Assembly (NCBI GenBank): GCA_000433775.1
Contig: HF998456.1
Coordinates: 1-15,360, forward strand
Reading direction: 5' to 3'
Origin: Corallococcus sp. CAG:1435
GTDB taxonomy: Bacteria > Bacillota > Clostridia > Christensenellales > CAG-314
Length of the DNA: 15,360 nucleotides
The notes under the pieces are model-generated. The model was not told the DNA's origin. It saw only the letters and a program-made list of their open reading frames with translations, and did not search any database. Numbering within the stretch: the stretch's first letter is position 1; each line of letters opens with the position of its first letter. This document shows positions 6,773 through 15,062 of the stretch, in pieces. A program made the position numbers and the translations under genes.

Positions 6773-6781
6773 AGTATAGCA
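6773..6781 (-). promoter_or_regulatory. Extended -10 promoter of uvrC, leaderless geometry
   Basis: On the - strand TGCTATACT (6781-6773) matches the extended -10 TGnTATAAT in all but one base. Six bases (GTTTGT) separate it from the ATG at 6766, so transcription should start at the A of the start codon. No good -35 is seen, which is usual for extended -10 promoters. Confidence 0.55.
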
Positions 6782-6899
6782 CAATTTTTACCGCAAAAAA
6801 ACAACTTTCACGCAAAAATTGCATTGCAAACATGTAGGACTGCAAGTTTCAAAAGACAAACCCTCAACAAAAAATGTTTGCCTTGAAAATTGCGTTGCC

Positions 6900-7060
6900 A
6901 CACACACGAAAAACGGCAAAAACGCCAATTTCTAAAATATTGATTTGTAACCAACGCCGAAAACGTAAATTTTCAAGCGTTGATTTACTGCAAACGGCAA
7001 AAAGTTTTTTTCAAAACGTTGATTTACAAAAAAGTTGGCAACGTCAATTTTTCCAATACT
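6900..7060. repeat. Degenerate ~40-bp tandem repeats, 3 to 4 units
   Basis: TTGATTT recurs at 6940, 6980 and 7019, that is every 40 and 39 bases; CGTTGATTTAC is identical in the last two units. Each unit continues with an A-rich part containing (A)CGGCAAAA or a similar word and then a T-run plus CAA. A fourth weaker copy (ACGGCAAAAACGCCAATTT) lies at 6912-6931. Too degenerate for a CRISPR array. The function is unknown. Confidence 0.5.
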
Positions 7061-7093
7061 TGCATGGGAAAAGGCTTGTAAAACAACATTAAC

Positions 7094-7124
7094 AAAAACG
7101 GCGGTGTTGAACTCCGCCGTTTTT
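7094..7124. terminator. Strong bidirectional terminator
   Basis: AAAAACGGCGG (7094-7104), loop TGTTGAACT, CCGCCGTTTTT (7114-7124), a perfect 11-bp stem with A- and T-flanks. The only transcript known to approach is the - strand gene ending at 7348, which would then have a 3' tail of about 225 bases. Confidence 0.85.
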
Positions 7125-7347
7125 GCACTGCACTTTTCCTTTTTATTCTTTGTTTGCCGTTGACGTTGTTTTCTGCCGTAGGCAACACAAACGTTTTACG
7201 CACATTTTGCGTACAAGCAAAAGGGTTGTTTACGTCATTTTTTTTTGTTGCAGACGCCGTGAGGCACTTTCCACAAAGGCGCAGTTTTCGTTTTTACCTT
7301 TTGCACTGCTAACGCCGTCGGCGTTTTGTTTGCCGATTACTTTTTGT
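7125..7347. other. Gene-free 3' tail region of the three-helix membrane-protein gene
   Basis: No supported gene. It holds a compact hairpin, AACGCC-GTC-GGCGTT (7311-7325), followed by TTTGTTT on the + strand; no + strand gene reads into it. On the - strand it is not followed by a T-run. Confidence 0.45.
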
Positions 7348-8067
7348 TTAAGTTTTACTGCTTGCCTTGCGAGCATAAGACTGCAAAAGGGAATTGAGCG
7401 CTTTGTTTATCTGTTGCTGTTCCTGCACGGTGCGGTTGCCTTCCAGCCCGTTTTTTCGCAACAACTCCGAAGCACGCTGCAATGTTTCCTCGACGGGAGC
7501 GTTTTCTTTGCGAATACCCTCTATCTGAGAAGCAAGTTGCTTGGAATCCGCCTTTTGCAAAGCGTTGAGTTGCGCCACAAATTTACCGAACACACGTCTT
7601 GCCTTTTTTTCCTTTTTGCCGAACAAAACGCTGTCCACCACGCAAAAGAGGGCAAAAGCCAGCCAGAAAACCACCTGCACGACGACGTATTCCCTTGCGG
7701 AAACATCGTTGGCAAACGCCCAAAGATAGGACGAGCAAACTGCCGCATCCAGCGCAAACAGGTGCCAGAAAGCCACATGCCTTTTCTTGGGCACAAATTC
7801 AAACACAAGGGAAGGGCGTGGCGCTCCTCCGTTGACGTACGCACGCCATTGTCTGCGGTACTCGTCGGGAAGCATTACGGCAAACAGACCCGCAAGACGG
7901 GGATTTGACGCAATGCGCTGACGGCACATTTCCAACTTTCTGTTTTGCCTGCGATAGGGATTTTTGCACCAATTTACAAGACAAAAGGCAAAAAGACAGT
8001 CGAAAACGCCGATAAACACAAAAATATCGTAGTTTACAAGAAATTGCAAAATTTTTTCCAAAGACAT
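7348..8067 (-). CDS. Unrecognised three-helix membrane protein
   Basis: 239 residues from the ATG at 8067, chosen because GGAGGT lies just upstream (8073-8079 on the other strand); an in-frame start at 8088 would place the ribosome site inside the gene. Transmembrane helices are predicted by eye at about 15-33, 99-118 and 127-148. Between the first two is a basic cytosolic-type stretch with WCKNPYRRQNRKLEMCRQR and LPDEYRRQWRAYVNGGAPRP. The last 90 residues are helical and highly charged with several glutamine-rich turns, probably a coiled coil. I do not recognise the family. It lies in its own transcription unit, flanked by the terminator at 7094-7124 and the addA terminator at 8182-8206. A very weak promoter (GTGGCA-17-TACAAA) is the best candidate upstream. 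Confidence 0.85.
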   Translation of the reverse strand: MSLEKILQFLVNYDIFVFIGVFDCLFAFCLVNWCKNPYRRQNRKLEMCRQRIASNPRLAGLFAVMLPDEYRRQWRAYVNGGAPRPSLVFEFVPKKRHVAFWHLFALDAAVCSSYLWAFANDVSAREYVVVQVVFWLAFALFCVVDSVLFGKKEKKARRVFGKFVAQLNALQKADSKQLASQIEGIRKENAPVEETLQRASELLRKNGLEGNRTVQEQQQINKALNSLLQSYARKASSKT

Positions 8068-8181
8068 AACTACCTCCGTTTTGTACAAGTGTTGACAGCA
8101 AATGCCACTTTTAACGTTTTTGACGAAAGTTTTTGAAAATTTTGTCTAAGCAGATTTTCACTGTTGAAAAAAATCACACAA

Positions 8182-8206
8182 AAAAACCGTCGCAAGGACG
8201 GTTTTT
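8182..8206. terminator. Terminator of the addBA operon
   Basis: AAAAACCGTC (8182-8191), loop GCAAG, GACGGTTTTT (8197-8206), a perfect 10-bp stem. On the - strand it ends in a long T-run about 70 bases past the addA stop codon. Confidence 0.88.
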
Positions 8207-8240
8207 GTTTTTTCACACTGTTGATATTTTTGGGCAGACA

Positions 8241-8265
8241 TTGCCTTGCAGGGTTACTAAGGCAA
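8241..8265. repeat. Stem-loop just after addA
   Basis: TTGCCTT (8241-8247), an 11-base loop, AAGGCAA (8259-8265). It lacks a T-run on the - strand, so it is not itself a classic terminator; it may protect the 3' end of the addBA mRNA or be incidental. Confidence 0.4.
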
Positions 8266-8275
8266 AATGTCGAGG

Positions 8276-11200
8276 TCAGTCCATAGAGATGAGTTTGTTG
8301 TCGGCAATGGACAGCACAAAGCAATCCACGTGTGCGATTTTGCAAATTTTTTGCACGGCAAGGCGGTAACTTGCCAACTGCGCCGAGTAACTTTTTTTGA
8401 CAAGATTGCTGTGTGTTGTGTACTTAAAATCTACTACCGTTGCGTGATTTTCCGACAAAACAAGCAAATCTATTACCCCTTGAAGCATCACTTCGTCGCT
8501 GAAACGTGCGTCCTTTGCCACGGTGTTGTAGGGGGCGGAAAGCATGAAGGACATTTCGTGATACACCTTGCCTTGGGAAAGCAATTTGCGCAAATCGGGA
8601 TTGTTGAGCGTGGCGTAGATGAGGTTCACGTCCAACTGACGTGCGTACTGTTGGTCAATTTTTCCCTCCTTCACAAGGCTGTCCACAGTTTGTGCAATTT
8701 TCTCTTTGTCGGCGTTGTAGTCTACGTACTGATACACCTTGTGATACGCCGTACCCACAAAATTTCTGTCGTTGTTTTCTTCCAGCACAAATTCGTTGCC
8801 CTCCGACATGTCGATGTAGTCCCTGTCGAGGGCGGAACTGACGATTTTCAAGGGCATCGCCGTTTGGTCTTTGAAAGGATAGACGTAGTTTAATTTTTGC
8901 AACACGCTTTGTTCGTCGGTGTACTGCTCGCACAAAAGTTGTCGTTGTGCCTCTTCCTGTGATTGCAACTGTTGTTCCTGAGCCACATTCACGAAACCGC
9001 AGTTGAGAAACTGCGTACCGTACTTTGTTTTCAACGCCGTCAACAGCCATTCCAGATGACTGCCTGCGTTTTGTGCCTGCTTGGGCATGCCGTCCAAATC
9101 TTTTTGAGAAAGAGTAGCCACAATGTTGAGTACGAATTTCGCCCTTGTCATGGCAACGTACAGCAAGCGCATTTCCTCCTCTCTTTGTCGGGTGGCGTTG
9201 AACATTCCGCAAGCCGTTGCCCCCAAAGTGGGAAAAACCTTCATCGTGTCGAAGTTGTAGTACTTCATGGACAGTCCCAAATCGGTGTTACATTCGAGGT
9301 TGTTGGCGTCAAACACAAACCTGCTTTCCAACCCCGCAAGAAACACCACGGGAAATTCCAATCCTTTGGAGGCGTGCATTGTCATGAGACGGACGGCATT
9401 GGCATTGCTCATGCCTTCCTCCCTGCCCTCTTCCTCCGTTGCGTCAAGATAGGAAAGAAATTTGTCCACGCTTTGAGAACATGCCGACTCTTTCAGTTGG
9501 TCTACAAATGCGTACAGTTTGCGAAGTCGCATTGCGCCGTTGGGAAACCCCTGCACATACAGTTGATAGGAAGTCTTTTCCAACAGCGTCAGCACCACTT
9601 CGTCCACCGTTGCGCTGTAGGAAACAAATCGCATTTGTTGCAAAAGTTGCAAAAACCTGTCGGCGAGGTTGCATATTTCGTCGTTTTTGCCGCTTGCAAG
9701 ATACATTTGCATTCGGGTGTAGAAGGGAATACGCAAATCCCGTGAGGCGATTTTTATTTGCGCCAACTGATTTTCGGAAAAGCCCCCAAAGGGCGCAAGG
9801 CAGGCGGCAACAAAGTACACGTCGTTGAAGGGGTTGTCCACCGCTCGCAGCAAATTGACAATGTCCCTCACCTCTTTGTTGGCGTAACCGGTGGTTTTGA
9901 GGGATGCCACCACGGGAATGTTGTTGCGTACCAAAGCGTCGTAGATGTCCATTGCCTTGTCTTTCATTCCCCGCACGAGAATTACAATGTCATCGTAGGA
10001 AATGTATTTTGCACCGTCTTGCGTCTTGTACGCCATGCCCACAAAACGCTTTATTTTGTTTGCAATAAGTTCCCCCTGCGATTGGGAATAATCTTTGGGG
10101 CGTGTTTCCGTTATGTCGTACAGTCCCTGTACACGTTGCTGCATTTTGGGCGGTTTTACCACAAAATCTATCTGCACGGGAAGCGTTTTCAGTTGCGCCG
10201 TCTGATGTCCGTTGAAGCGGGCGTTGCCCGAGTAGTCCACCTTTCCGAAACTTTCCGTCATTATTACGGAAAAAACGTCGTTGACAAAGTCAAGAATATC
10301 GTTGTTGCTGCGGAAGTTGTCCTTCATTTCTTCCACCTGCCCCGTGTTGCTTTGTTTGTAACGGCGGTACTTGTTCATGAAAATGGAAGGCTCGCACCCA
10401 CGGAAACCGTAGATGCTTTGTTTGATGTCGCCCACCATGAAGAAACGGGCGTTTTCCGCAAGTTGGGAAATTATCGCTTCCTGCACCAGGTTTGTGTCCT
10501 GATACTCGTCCACAAACACCATGCTGTACCTTTCACGCACCGATTGCAACGCTTCATCGTTGCGCAAAATTTTCAAAGCAAGATGTTCCAGGTCGTTGAA
10601 GTCCACCCCGCCACGCTGTTTTTTTGCGTTGAAAAATTTTTGCTCGAAACGTTGCAAAATTTCCACAAGTTTGTCGGTGTACGCCACCGCTTCCGCCGTT
10701 TCGCCACACAGCGTTTGCAAATCTTTGCCGGCGCACAGCGTCCTGTACTTTGCGGAAATGTTGTCAACCTGTTTTTTGAGGTAATCAAAATCGCTGCGAA
10801 GTTTTTCCTCAAATTCCTTGTCCGCCATTCCGAAGGTTTTCTTTGCATTGCGTTTGGGCAGGGACAAGAGTTTGATTTTGGAAATGTTCCACAACGCCTG
10901 TTGCAGGTTTTCCCATCCGTCAAGAAGCAGGCGTGCGTTTTCTGCGCACGCTTTGGCAAAATCTTCCATGGCAAGAGCGTCAAATTGTTTTTGCAAGTCG
11001 GCAAAAGCGTTGCCAAAAAATGTTGCGTTGCCAAAAATGTCCTCAAAAATACGTTGCAGTACGGGGTTTGCCTCGTCAAAGGTCAGAAAATTTTGCCTCT
11101 TTTGTGCATACCAACCGTCAAAGTCGTCTATACTGCGGGAAAAATCGTACAGTTTTTTGAGAATTTTTTTGAAATTTTCCTCTTTTCTGCCTGTGGCAAA

Positions 11201-11662
11201 AATTTTGTACACTCGGCGGAAAATTTCGTCGTCGCTTTGAAAGTACTCTTTGAACACGTCGTCCATTGCCGCTGTGCGCAAAGCGTTTACCGTTACCGTG
11301 TCCAGCACGGAAAAAGACGGGTCGATGTCCACCACGTAAAAATAGTTGCGAAGCAAGTCGCTGCAAAAGGAATGAATGGTGCTGATGCTTGCCGTGTCCA
11401 ACTTTTCCAATTGCTGCACCATGCGTGGGTCGTTGCCCATCGAGCGCAGTTTGTCGGCAAGACGTGTTTTCATTTCCGCAGCGGCAAGATTGGTGAATGT
11501 TACCACCACCAACTGTGAAACGTCGGCGCCGTCGGCAATAAGCCTGGCGATGCGTGCTATCATCACGGTGGTTTTTCCCGTGCCGGCAGACGCCGAAACA
11601 AGCATGTTTTTGCCGTCGTAATTTATTATGTTTTGTTGCGTTGTTGTGAAATTTTTTGACAT
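8276..11662 (-). CDS. addA: ATP-dependent helicase/nuclease subunit A
   Basis: Helicase-nuclease subunit of AddAB, which unwinds and resects double-strand DNA ends for RecA-dependent recombination. 1128 residues, slightly below the usual ~1200. The superfamily 1 helicase motifs are intact: Walker A SASAGTGKTT (23-32), VVVTFTNLAAAEM (52-64), STIHSFC (94-100), VDEYQDTN (384-391), GDIKQSIYGFRG (411-422), DNFRSNNDI (448-456), then RLMTMHASKGLEFPVVFLAG and LLYVAMTRAK. The C-terminal RecB-type nuclease keeps GVID (D1065) and VVDFK (D1078, K1080) with a following QLASY. Both activities should be present. The ATG at 11662 has GGTGG close upstream and overlaps the end of addB by 37 bases, so the two are translated from one mRNA. 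A hairpin and a strong terminator follow. Confidence 0.97.
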   Translation of the reverse strand: MSKNFTTTQQNIINYDGKNMLVSASAGTGKTTVMIARIARLIADGADVSQLVVVTFTNLAAAEMKTRLADKLRSMGNDPRMVQQLEKLDTASISTIHSFCSDLLRNYFYVVDIDPSFSVLDTVTVNALRTAAMDDVFKEYFQSDDEIFRRVYKIFATGRKEENFKKILKKLYDFSRSIDDFDGWYAQKRQNFLTFDEANPVLQRIFEDIFGNATFFGNAFADLQKQFDALAMEDFAKACAENARLLLDGWENLQQALWNISKIKLLSLPKRNAKKTFGMADKEFEEKLRSDFDYLKKQVDNISAKYRTLCAGKDLQTLCGETAEAVAYTDKLVEILQRFEQKFFNAKKQRGGVDFNDLEHLALKILRNDEALQSVRERYSMVFVDEYQDTNLVQEAIISQLAENARFFMVGDIKQSIYGFRGCEPSIFMNKYRRYKQSNTGQVEEMKDNFRSNNDILDFVNDVFSVIMTESFGKVDYSGNARFNGHQTAQLKTLPVQIDFVVKPPKMQQRVQGLYDITETRPKDYSQSQGELIANKIKRFVGMAYKTQDGAKYISYDDIVILVRGMKDKAMDIYDALVRNNIPVVASLKTTGYANKEVRDIVNLLRAVDNPFNDVYFVAACLAPFGGFSENQLAQIKIASRDLRIPFYTRMQMYLASGKNDEICNLADRFLQLLQQMRFVSYSATVDEVVLTLLEKTSYQLYVQGFPNGAMRLRKLYAFVDQLKESACSQSVDKFLSYLDATEEEGREEGMSNANAVRLMTMHASKGLEFPVVFLAGLESRFVFDANNLECNTDLGLSMKYYNFDTMKVFPTLGATACGMFNATRQREEEMRLLYVAMTRAKFVLNIVATLSQKDLDGMPKQAQNAGSHLEWLLTALKTKYGTQFLNCGFVNVAQEQQLQSQEEAQRQLLCEQYTDEQSVLQKLNYVYPFKDQTAMPLKIVSSALDRDYIDMSEGNEFVLEENNDRNFVGTAYHKVYQYVDYNADKEKIAQTVDSLVKEGKIDQQYARQLDVNLIYATLNNPDLRKLLSQGKVYHEMSFMLSAPYNTVAKDARFSDEVMLQGVIDLLVLSENHATVVDFKYTTHSNLVKKSYSAQLASYRLAVQKICKIAHVDCFVLSIADNKLISMD

Positions 11663-14600
11663 TTTTCCACCGTATCGTCTATGTCTTCCGCACTAACGGA
11701 AACTTCCACTTCTCTTTCCCCTTCGGTAAGCACGTCGCCGAAATCGCACACGTCCTTGTAGTCGCAGTAATCGCAACAGTGCTTGTAGGGAGAAACGTCG
11801 GCAAAGCCCTGCAACATCAGTTTGCCCGCCTGCTCTATCATTTCTATGGCGTACCGCACCTGATTTTCAAATTGATTTGCCGAAAGCAACTTGTTTCCAC
11901 GCCTGCTAAGACTGCCGTCGGCATTGAGGGACAACCCCAGTTTTTCGCTTTTTTGACTTTGCGAAAGATTTACGTCCAGCCTGCACGCCACCTCGGCGTC
12001 GTCTAATGTACGCCCGTTGTACACATACACCTTGCTGTTGTCCGCTTCGGTGAAATTGTTGTGCATGTTGAAGTAGTAAAAGCCCGCCGGCTGATAGCCG
12101 TACACCGTCTGCACCGCCTTTACGTACACCAAAAGTTGCAGTTTGTGCCCCAGATACAAGTCCTTTTCGGTGTAGGAAGCGGCAGTTGCACCGCTTTTGT
12201 AATCTATTACGATAAATTTGCCGTCGTCCACGTCCACACGGTCTATTTTTCCTATCAGCAAAAACTTGCCGTCGCCGTAGTCCACTTCCACAGGGGGTAA
12301 ATCTTCCTTGGTGCCGAAAGCAAGTTCCGTCGCCATGTTGGAAAAGCAGGATTCTTTGAGTTGTTTTTTCACCACCCTGCACATTCGCAATGCTTCGGCT
12401 TTGAGTTGTTCCAACATTCCCACCAACTGTGCGTTGGTTTTCATTGCCTTGTAGTAATCGTCGGAAATTGCATCGGCAAAACACTGACTTGCGGCGTCAT
12501 TCGTTTGTGCGTCCGATTCGTCGAGATTTGCCTTTCGCACGTAATTTTCCAAAACTTCGTGCAGAATGTTGCCCAAATCGGACGCCTGCAACTCCGCCAC
12601 CGAACGGGGCTTGACACGCAAACCGTATTCCAGATAGAAACGGTAGGGACATTTGTAGAAATCCGTCAGTTTGGAAACGCTGGTTTCGCTGTTGTCCAGG
12701 TAAAATTGCTTTCCGTTTTCCACACGCACATGACATGTTTTGAAAAATGCAAATTTTTCCGCCTGCGCCCCAAGATGCTTTTGCAGAACGGAAAAAGAGG
12801 GCGTTTTCACCTGCTGATTGTCCTGAAGACGGCGTTTTCCCGAAACAATTTTGGAAATTGCCTGTTTTGTGGTGTACACTTCCTCATCCGCCTGCTGTAC
12901 AAGGCAAAGAGGCTGTCCTTTTTGAGTGAACATGTTTTGCAATTCCCCCACAAAGGGCGACGGTGTGAGGGCGTTTGCCCCGTCCGCCTCGGCATAGGAA
13001 ACGTAAAGGTGTTTGGACGGTTCCAACAAAAGTTGAAACAGACTGAAACGTTCCCGCTTGTTTTCCACAAAAATCTGCGGTTCGACAAATATTCCCGACG
13101 CAGCCAAATCCTGAATGTTTCTGTCGGAAAGCAACTTGCAGTCGCTTTTGACGATGGGCATTGCGCCGTAGTTTGCACCCAAAAGAGCCAGAAACACAAT
13201 GTCGTGCTTGCGTGCCTTTGCCATGTTGGCAAACACAACGCAGTCGTTGGTTACGGGAAGTACGGAAATTTTGACGGAAGCAAGCGCCGCCGTCAAAATG
13301 CGCAAAAAGTCTTCCAACTGCAAATATCTGCCGTGAAGCACCCTTTCCGCCTGCGACAGCACCTCTTCAAACTTTTCCTGCGCCTGCAAAGTAACCTTGC
13401 TTTCAAACGAAAGCCCGAAAGCCTGCTGCTGTTGGGCAAAAGCCACGTTTCTTTCGTTGAGTTGTGTTGTTTCCACCAATGTGCGCACCGTCGCAACAAA
13501 CTGTTCGGCAGTGGCGGAAGAGGGAAACTTTATCTTTTGAAACAGTTGGAAAAACTTTTGACGGAATGCCTCGGCGTTGGCGAAATACGTTTCCGTTTGG
13601 CCCAAAGTGAAAGGGTTGTAGTTGTAGGAAACGTTGTATTTCAGACAATAATTTTCAAAGTGAAAAACGTTTTCGTCCACGTTTCCGTTGACGTCGAAAC
13701 TGCCGCAAAAGAGATGATTTTTAACAAACGGTAGTACAAAATCCAGCCTTCCGTTGCTTTTGCACAGCGCAATGTAGTCGGTGATGAAAGTGGCGTAGGG
13801 GTGATTGCCCAACACAAACTGCCTGTCGCAAAAGTAGGGAATCTGCAACTCGTCAAACACCGTGGCTACGGCGTTGTAGTACTTGTTGACGTCGCTGGTT
13901 ACAACGTACACGTCCTTGAAACGTCCCCCTCGGCGCACGTATCTCTGAATACGGCACGCCAAAGCGTACACTTCCTGCACACGTGTTTCGCCACGGAAAA
14001 TTTCCACAAAATCGTCCGCCTCGACGGGGGAAACCTGCAGGTAACGGAAAAGATTTTCGCCTATCTGACGGGTGTATTTGTTGACGTAGGACATTCCCTC
14101 AACCACTGTTGGGACAATATTGTTTTTTCTGCAAACAGCCAATACGCCTTGGTAGATGTCGTTCAGGTACAGGTAGCCGTCCGCAGGTTTTTCCCCCACG
14201 CAGCAAGCCACCGTTACCCCACGGGAACACAGCATCAGTTGTTCCACCACTGCCAGTTCCTGCACAGACAGGTTGTCGAAGTCGTACAGATAAAAGTAGC
14301 CGTCGCACGCCTTGGAACGGGGAATTTCACTGCAAAACAAATCCAACTTGTCGGCAGAATCCACAAAAGCGTCCTTGGTGTAATCCATGTACGCTTTGTA
14401 AATCACCGCAATGTCGTGCGCTTTGCCCCTGACCCCCTTGGGCAGATTTTCTTTGAGCAAATCGTCGGGGGAAATTCTGCAATACTTCATTGTGCTTATG
14501 GTGTCGTACATGTCGGCAACAAAACCGGGCGTGTTCACCCCTTTTGTGTAGCAGGTGAGTTGCGTCTTTACGTCCTGAATAATTCCCGTCAGCGCCATTA

Positions 14601-14850
14601 TGCCCGACTGCTTGGAAAGGTAGTCGAATTTGGGCAGAATTTCATTGGCAAGGCGGCGAAAAGTACGCACCCGAATGTTGAAACTGCCTCCGACGGCTTT
14701 CAACAGGGCACGTTCCGCTTCCATGGACGCTCTGTCCGGCACAATTACCGTGCGGACTACGTCCAGATTGGATTGGTCGACGCTTTTCAGCACCTTTGTG
14801 ATGTAGGCGGCGGCGTCTTTCATAGAGTTGCTTTTGTAGATTGTAATCAT
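11626..14850 (-). CDS. addB: ATP-dependent nuclease subunit B (AddB-type)
   Basis: Partner of AddA; recognises recombination signals and cuts one strand. 1074 residues, close to the usual ~1150. The C-terminal RecB-type nuclease is intact: GKIDRVD (867-873), VIDYKSG (881-887), QLLVY (905-909). The four iron-sulfur cysteines are present: C734 (in FYKCPYRFYL) and C1026-x2-C1029-x5-C1035, the same spacing as in Bacillus AddB. The N-terminus is unusual: where Bacillus AddB has a Walker A loop, this protein reads IYKSNSMKDAAAY, with no GxxGxGK[ST]. This resembles RexB of streptococci, and the Bacillus motif is reported to be dispensable for unwinding. Start ATG 14850 with AAGGTG four bases upstream. 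First gene of the addBA operon, divergent from the lipoprotein gene. No SOS box is seen. Confidence 0.95.
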   Translation of the reverse strand: MITIYKSNSMKDAAAYITKVLKSVDQSNLDVVRTVIVPDRASMEAERALLKAVGGSFNIRVRTFRRLANEILPKFDYLSKQSGIMALTGIIQDVKTQLTCYTKGVNTPGFVADMYDTISTMKYCRISPDDLLKENLPKGVRGKAHDIAVIYKAYMDYTKDAFVDSADKLDLFCSEIPRSKACDGYFYLYDFDNLSVQELAVVEQLMLCSRGVTVACCVGEKPADGYLYLNDIYQGVLAVCRKNNIVPTVVEGMSYVNKYTRQIGENLFRYLQVSPVEADDFVEIFRGETRVQEVYALACRIQRYVRRGGRFKDVYVVTSDVNKYYNAVATVFDELQIPYFCDRQFVLGNHPYATFITDYIALCKSNGRLDFVLPFVKNHLFCGSFDVNGNVDENVFHFENYCLKYNVSYNYNPFTLGQTETYFANAEAFRQKFFQLFQKIKFPSSATAEQFVATVRTLVETTQLNERNVAFAQQQQAFGLSFESKVTLQAQEKFEEVLSQAERVLHGRYLQLEDFLRILTAALASVKISVLPVTNDCVVFANMAKARKHDIVFLALLGANYGAMPIVKSDCKLLSDRNIQDLAASGIFVEPQIFVENKRERFSLFQLLLEPSKHLYVSYAEADGANALTPSPFVGELQNMFTQKGQPLCLVQQADEEVYTTKQAISKIVSGKRRLQDNQQVKTPSFSVLQKHLGAQAEKFAFFKTCHVRVENGKQFYLDNSETSVSKLTDFYKCPYRFYLEYGLRVKPRSVAELQASDLGNILHEVLENYVRKANLDESDAQTNDAASQCFADAISDDYYKAMKTNAQLVGMLEQLKAEALRMCRVVKKQLKESCFSNMATELAFGTKEDLPPVEVDYGDGKFLLIGKIDRVDVDDGKFIVIDYKSGATAASYTEKDLYLGHKLQLLVYVKAVQTVYGYQPAGFYYFNMHNNFTEADNSKVYVYNGRTLDDAEVACRLDVNLSQSQKSEKLGLSLNADGSLSRRGNKLLSANQFENQVRYAIEMIEQAGKLMLQGFADVSPYKHCCDYCDYKDVCDFGDVLTEGEREVEVSVSAEDIDDTVEKCQKISQQRNKT

Positions 14851-14866
14851 TTTGCACCTTGAAAAT

Positions 14867-14896
14867 ATTGTAACATATTTTCCCCACTAAGGGCAA
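14867..14896 (-). promoter_or_regulatory. Promoter of addBA
   Basis: On the - strand TTGCCC (14896-14891), an 18-base spacer, then TACAAT (14872-14867). The -10 matches consensus in five of six bases and the -35 in four. The start codon is at 14850, so the leader would be only about 10 bases long and the ribosome site AAGGTG (14860-14855) would lie at its very beginning. Confidence 0.5.
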
Positions 14897-14973
14897 CACA
14901 CTTGTAAAAATTGTTGTGTCGCCGTGCAGTTTTTATGCTGTTTTTCAGTTTTCTCACAAATATCGGATAACAG

Positions 14974-15002
14974 TTGGCATTTGATGTCTTTTGTGTTATA
15001 AT
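14974..15002 (+). promoter_or_regulatory. Near-consensus promoter of the lipoprotein gene
   Basis: TTGGCA (14974-14979), a 17-base spacer, TATAAT (14997-15002). This is the best sigma70/SigA promoter in the window. The predicted leader is about 54 bases and contains a small palindrome and a GGAG ribosome site at 15050-15053. Confidence 0.85.
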
Positions 15003-15013
15003 ACATAAACAAC

Positions 15014-15028
15014 GGCAAAAATTTTGCC
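15014..15028. repeat. Palindrome in the leader of the lipoprotein gene
   Basis: GGCAAAA-A-TTTTGCC is a perfect inverted repeat beginning about five bases after the predicted transcription start. It could be a repressor site positioned to block early elongation, or a weak 5' hairpin that stabilises the mRNA. Confidence 0.4.
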
Positions 15029-15062
15029 ATTAACAGGAAAATCAAAAACGGAGTTTTGAAAT

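Noticed and set aside
6767..6784. Upstream TTG start for uvrC (and likewise TTG at 2877 for murC)
   Set aside because: These starts would lie upstream of the apparent -10 boxes and add residues before the conserved N-termini.
6900..7060. CRISPR-like array
   Set aside because: Only about three units, the shared core is 7-11 bases, the intervening DNA is itself similar between units, and no cas gene is present.
7311..7325. Terminator for the gene ending at 7348
   Set aside because: The T-run lies only on the + strand side, where no gene ends; the stem at 7094-7124 fits better.
9758..11518. 586-codon + strand reading frame opposite addA
   Set aside because: It is an antisense shadow: the opposite strand carries all AddA helicase motifs, and the + strand product has an implausible His/Phe/Val-rich composition without a ribosome site.
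12361..13734. 457-codon + strand reading frame opposite addB
   Set aside because: Antisense shadow of addB with no recognisable domain and no start signal; the same applies to the shorter + strand frames opposite uvrC and murC.
14851..14930. SOS (LexA/DinR) box before addB, or before uvrC
   Set aside because: No GAAC-N4-GTTC-like site could be found in either upstream region.
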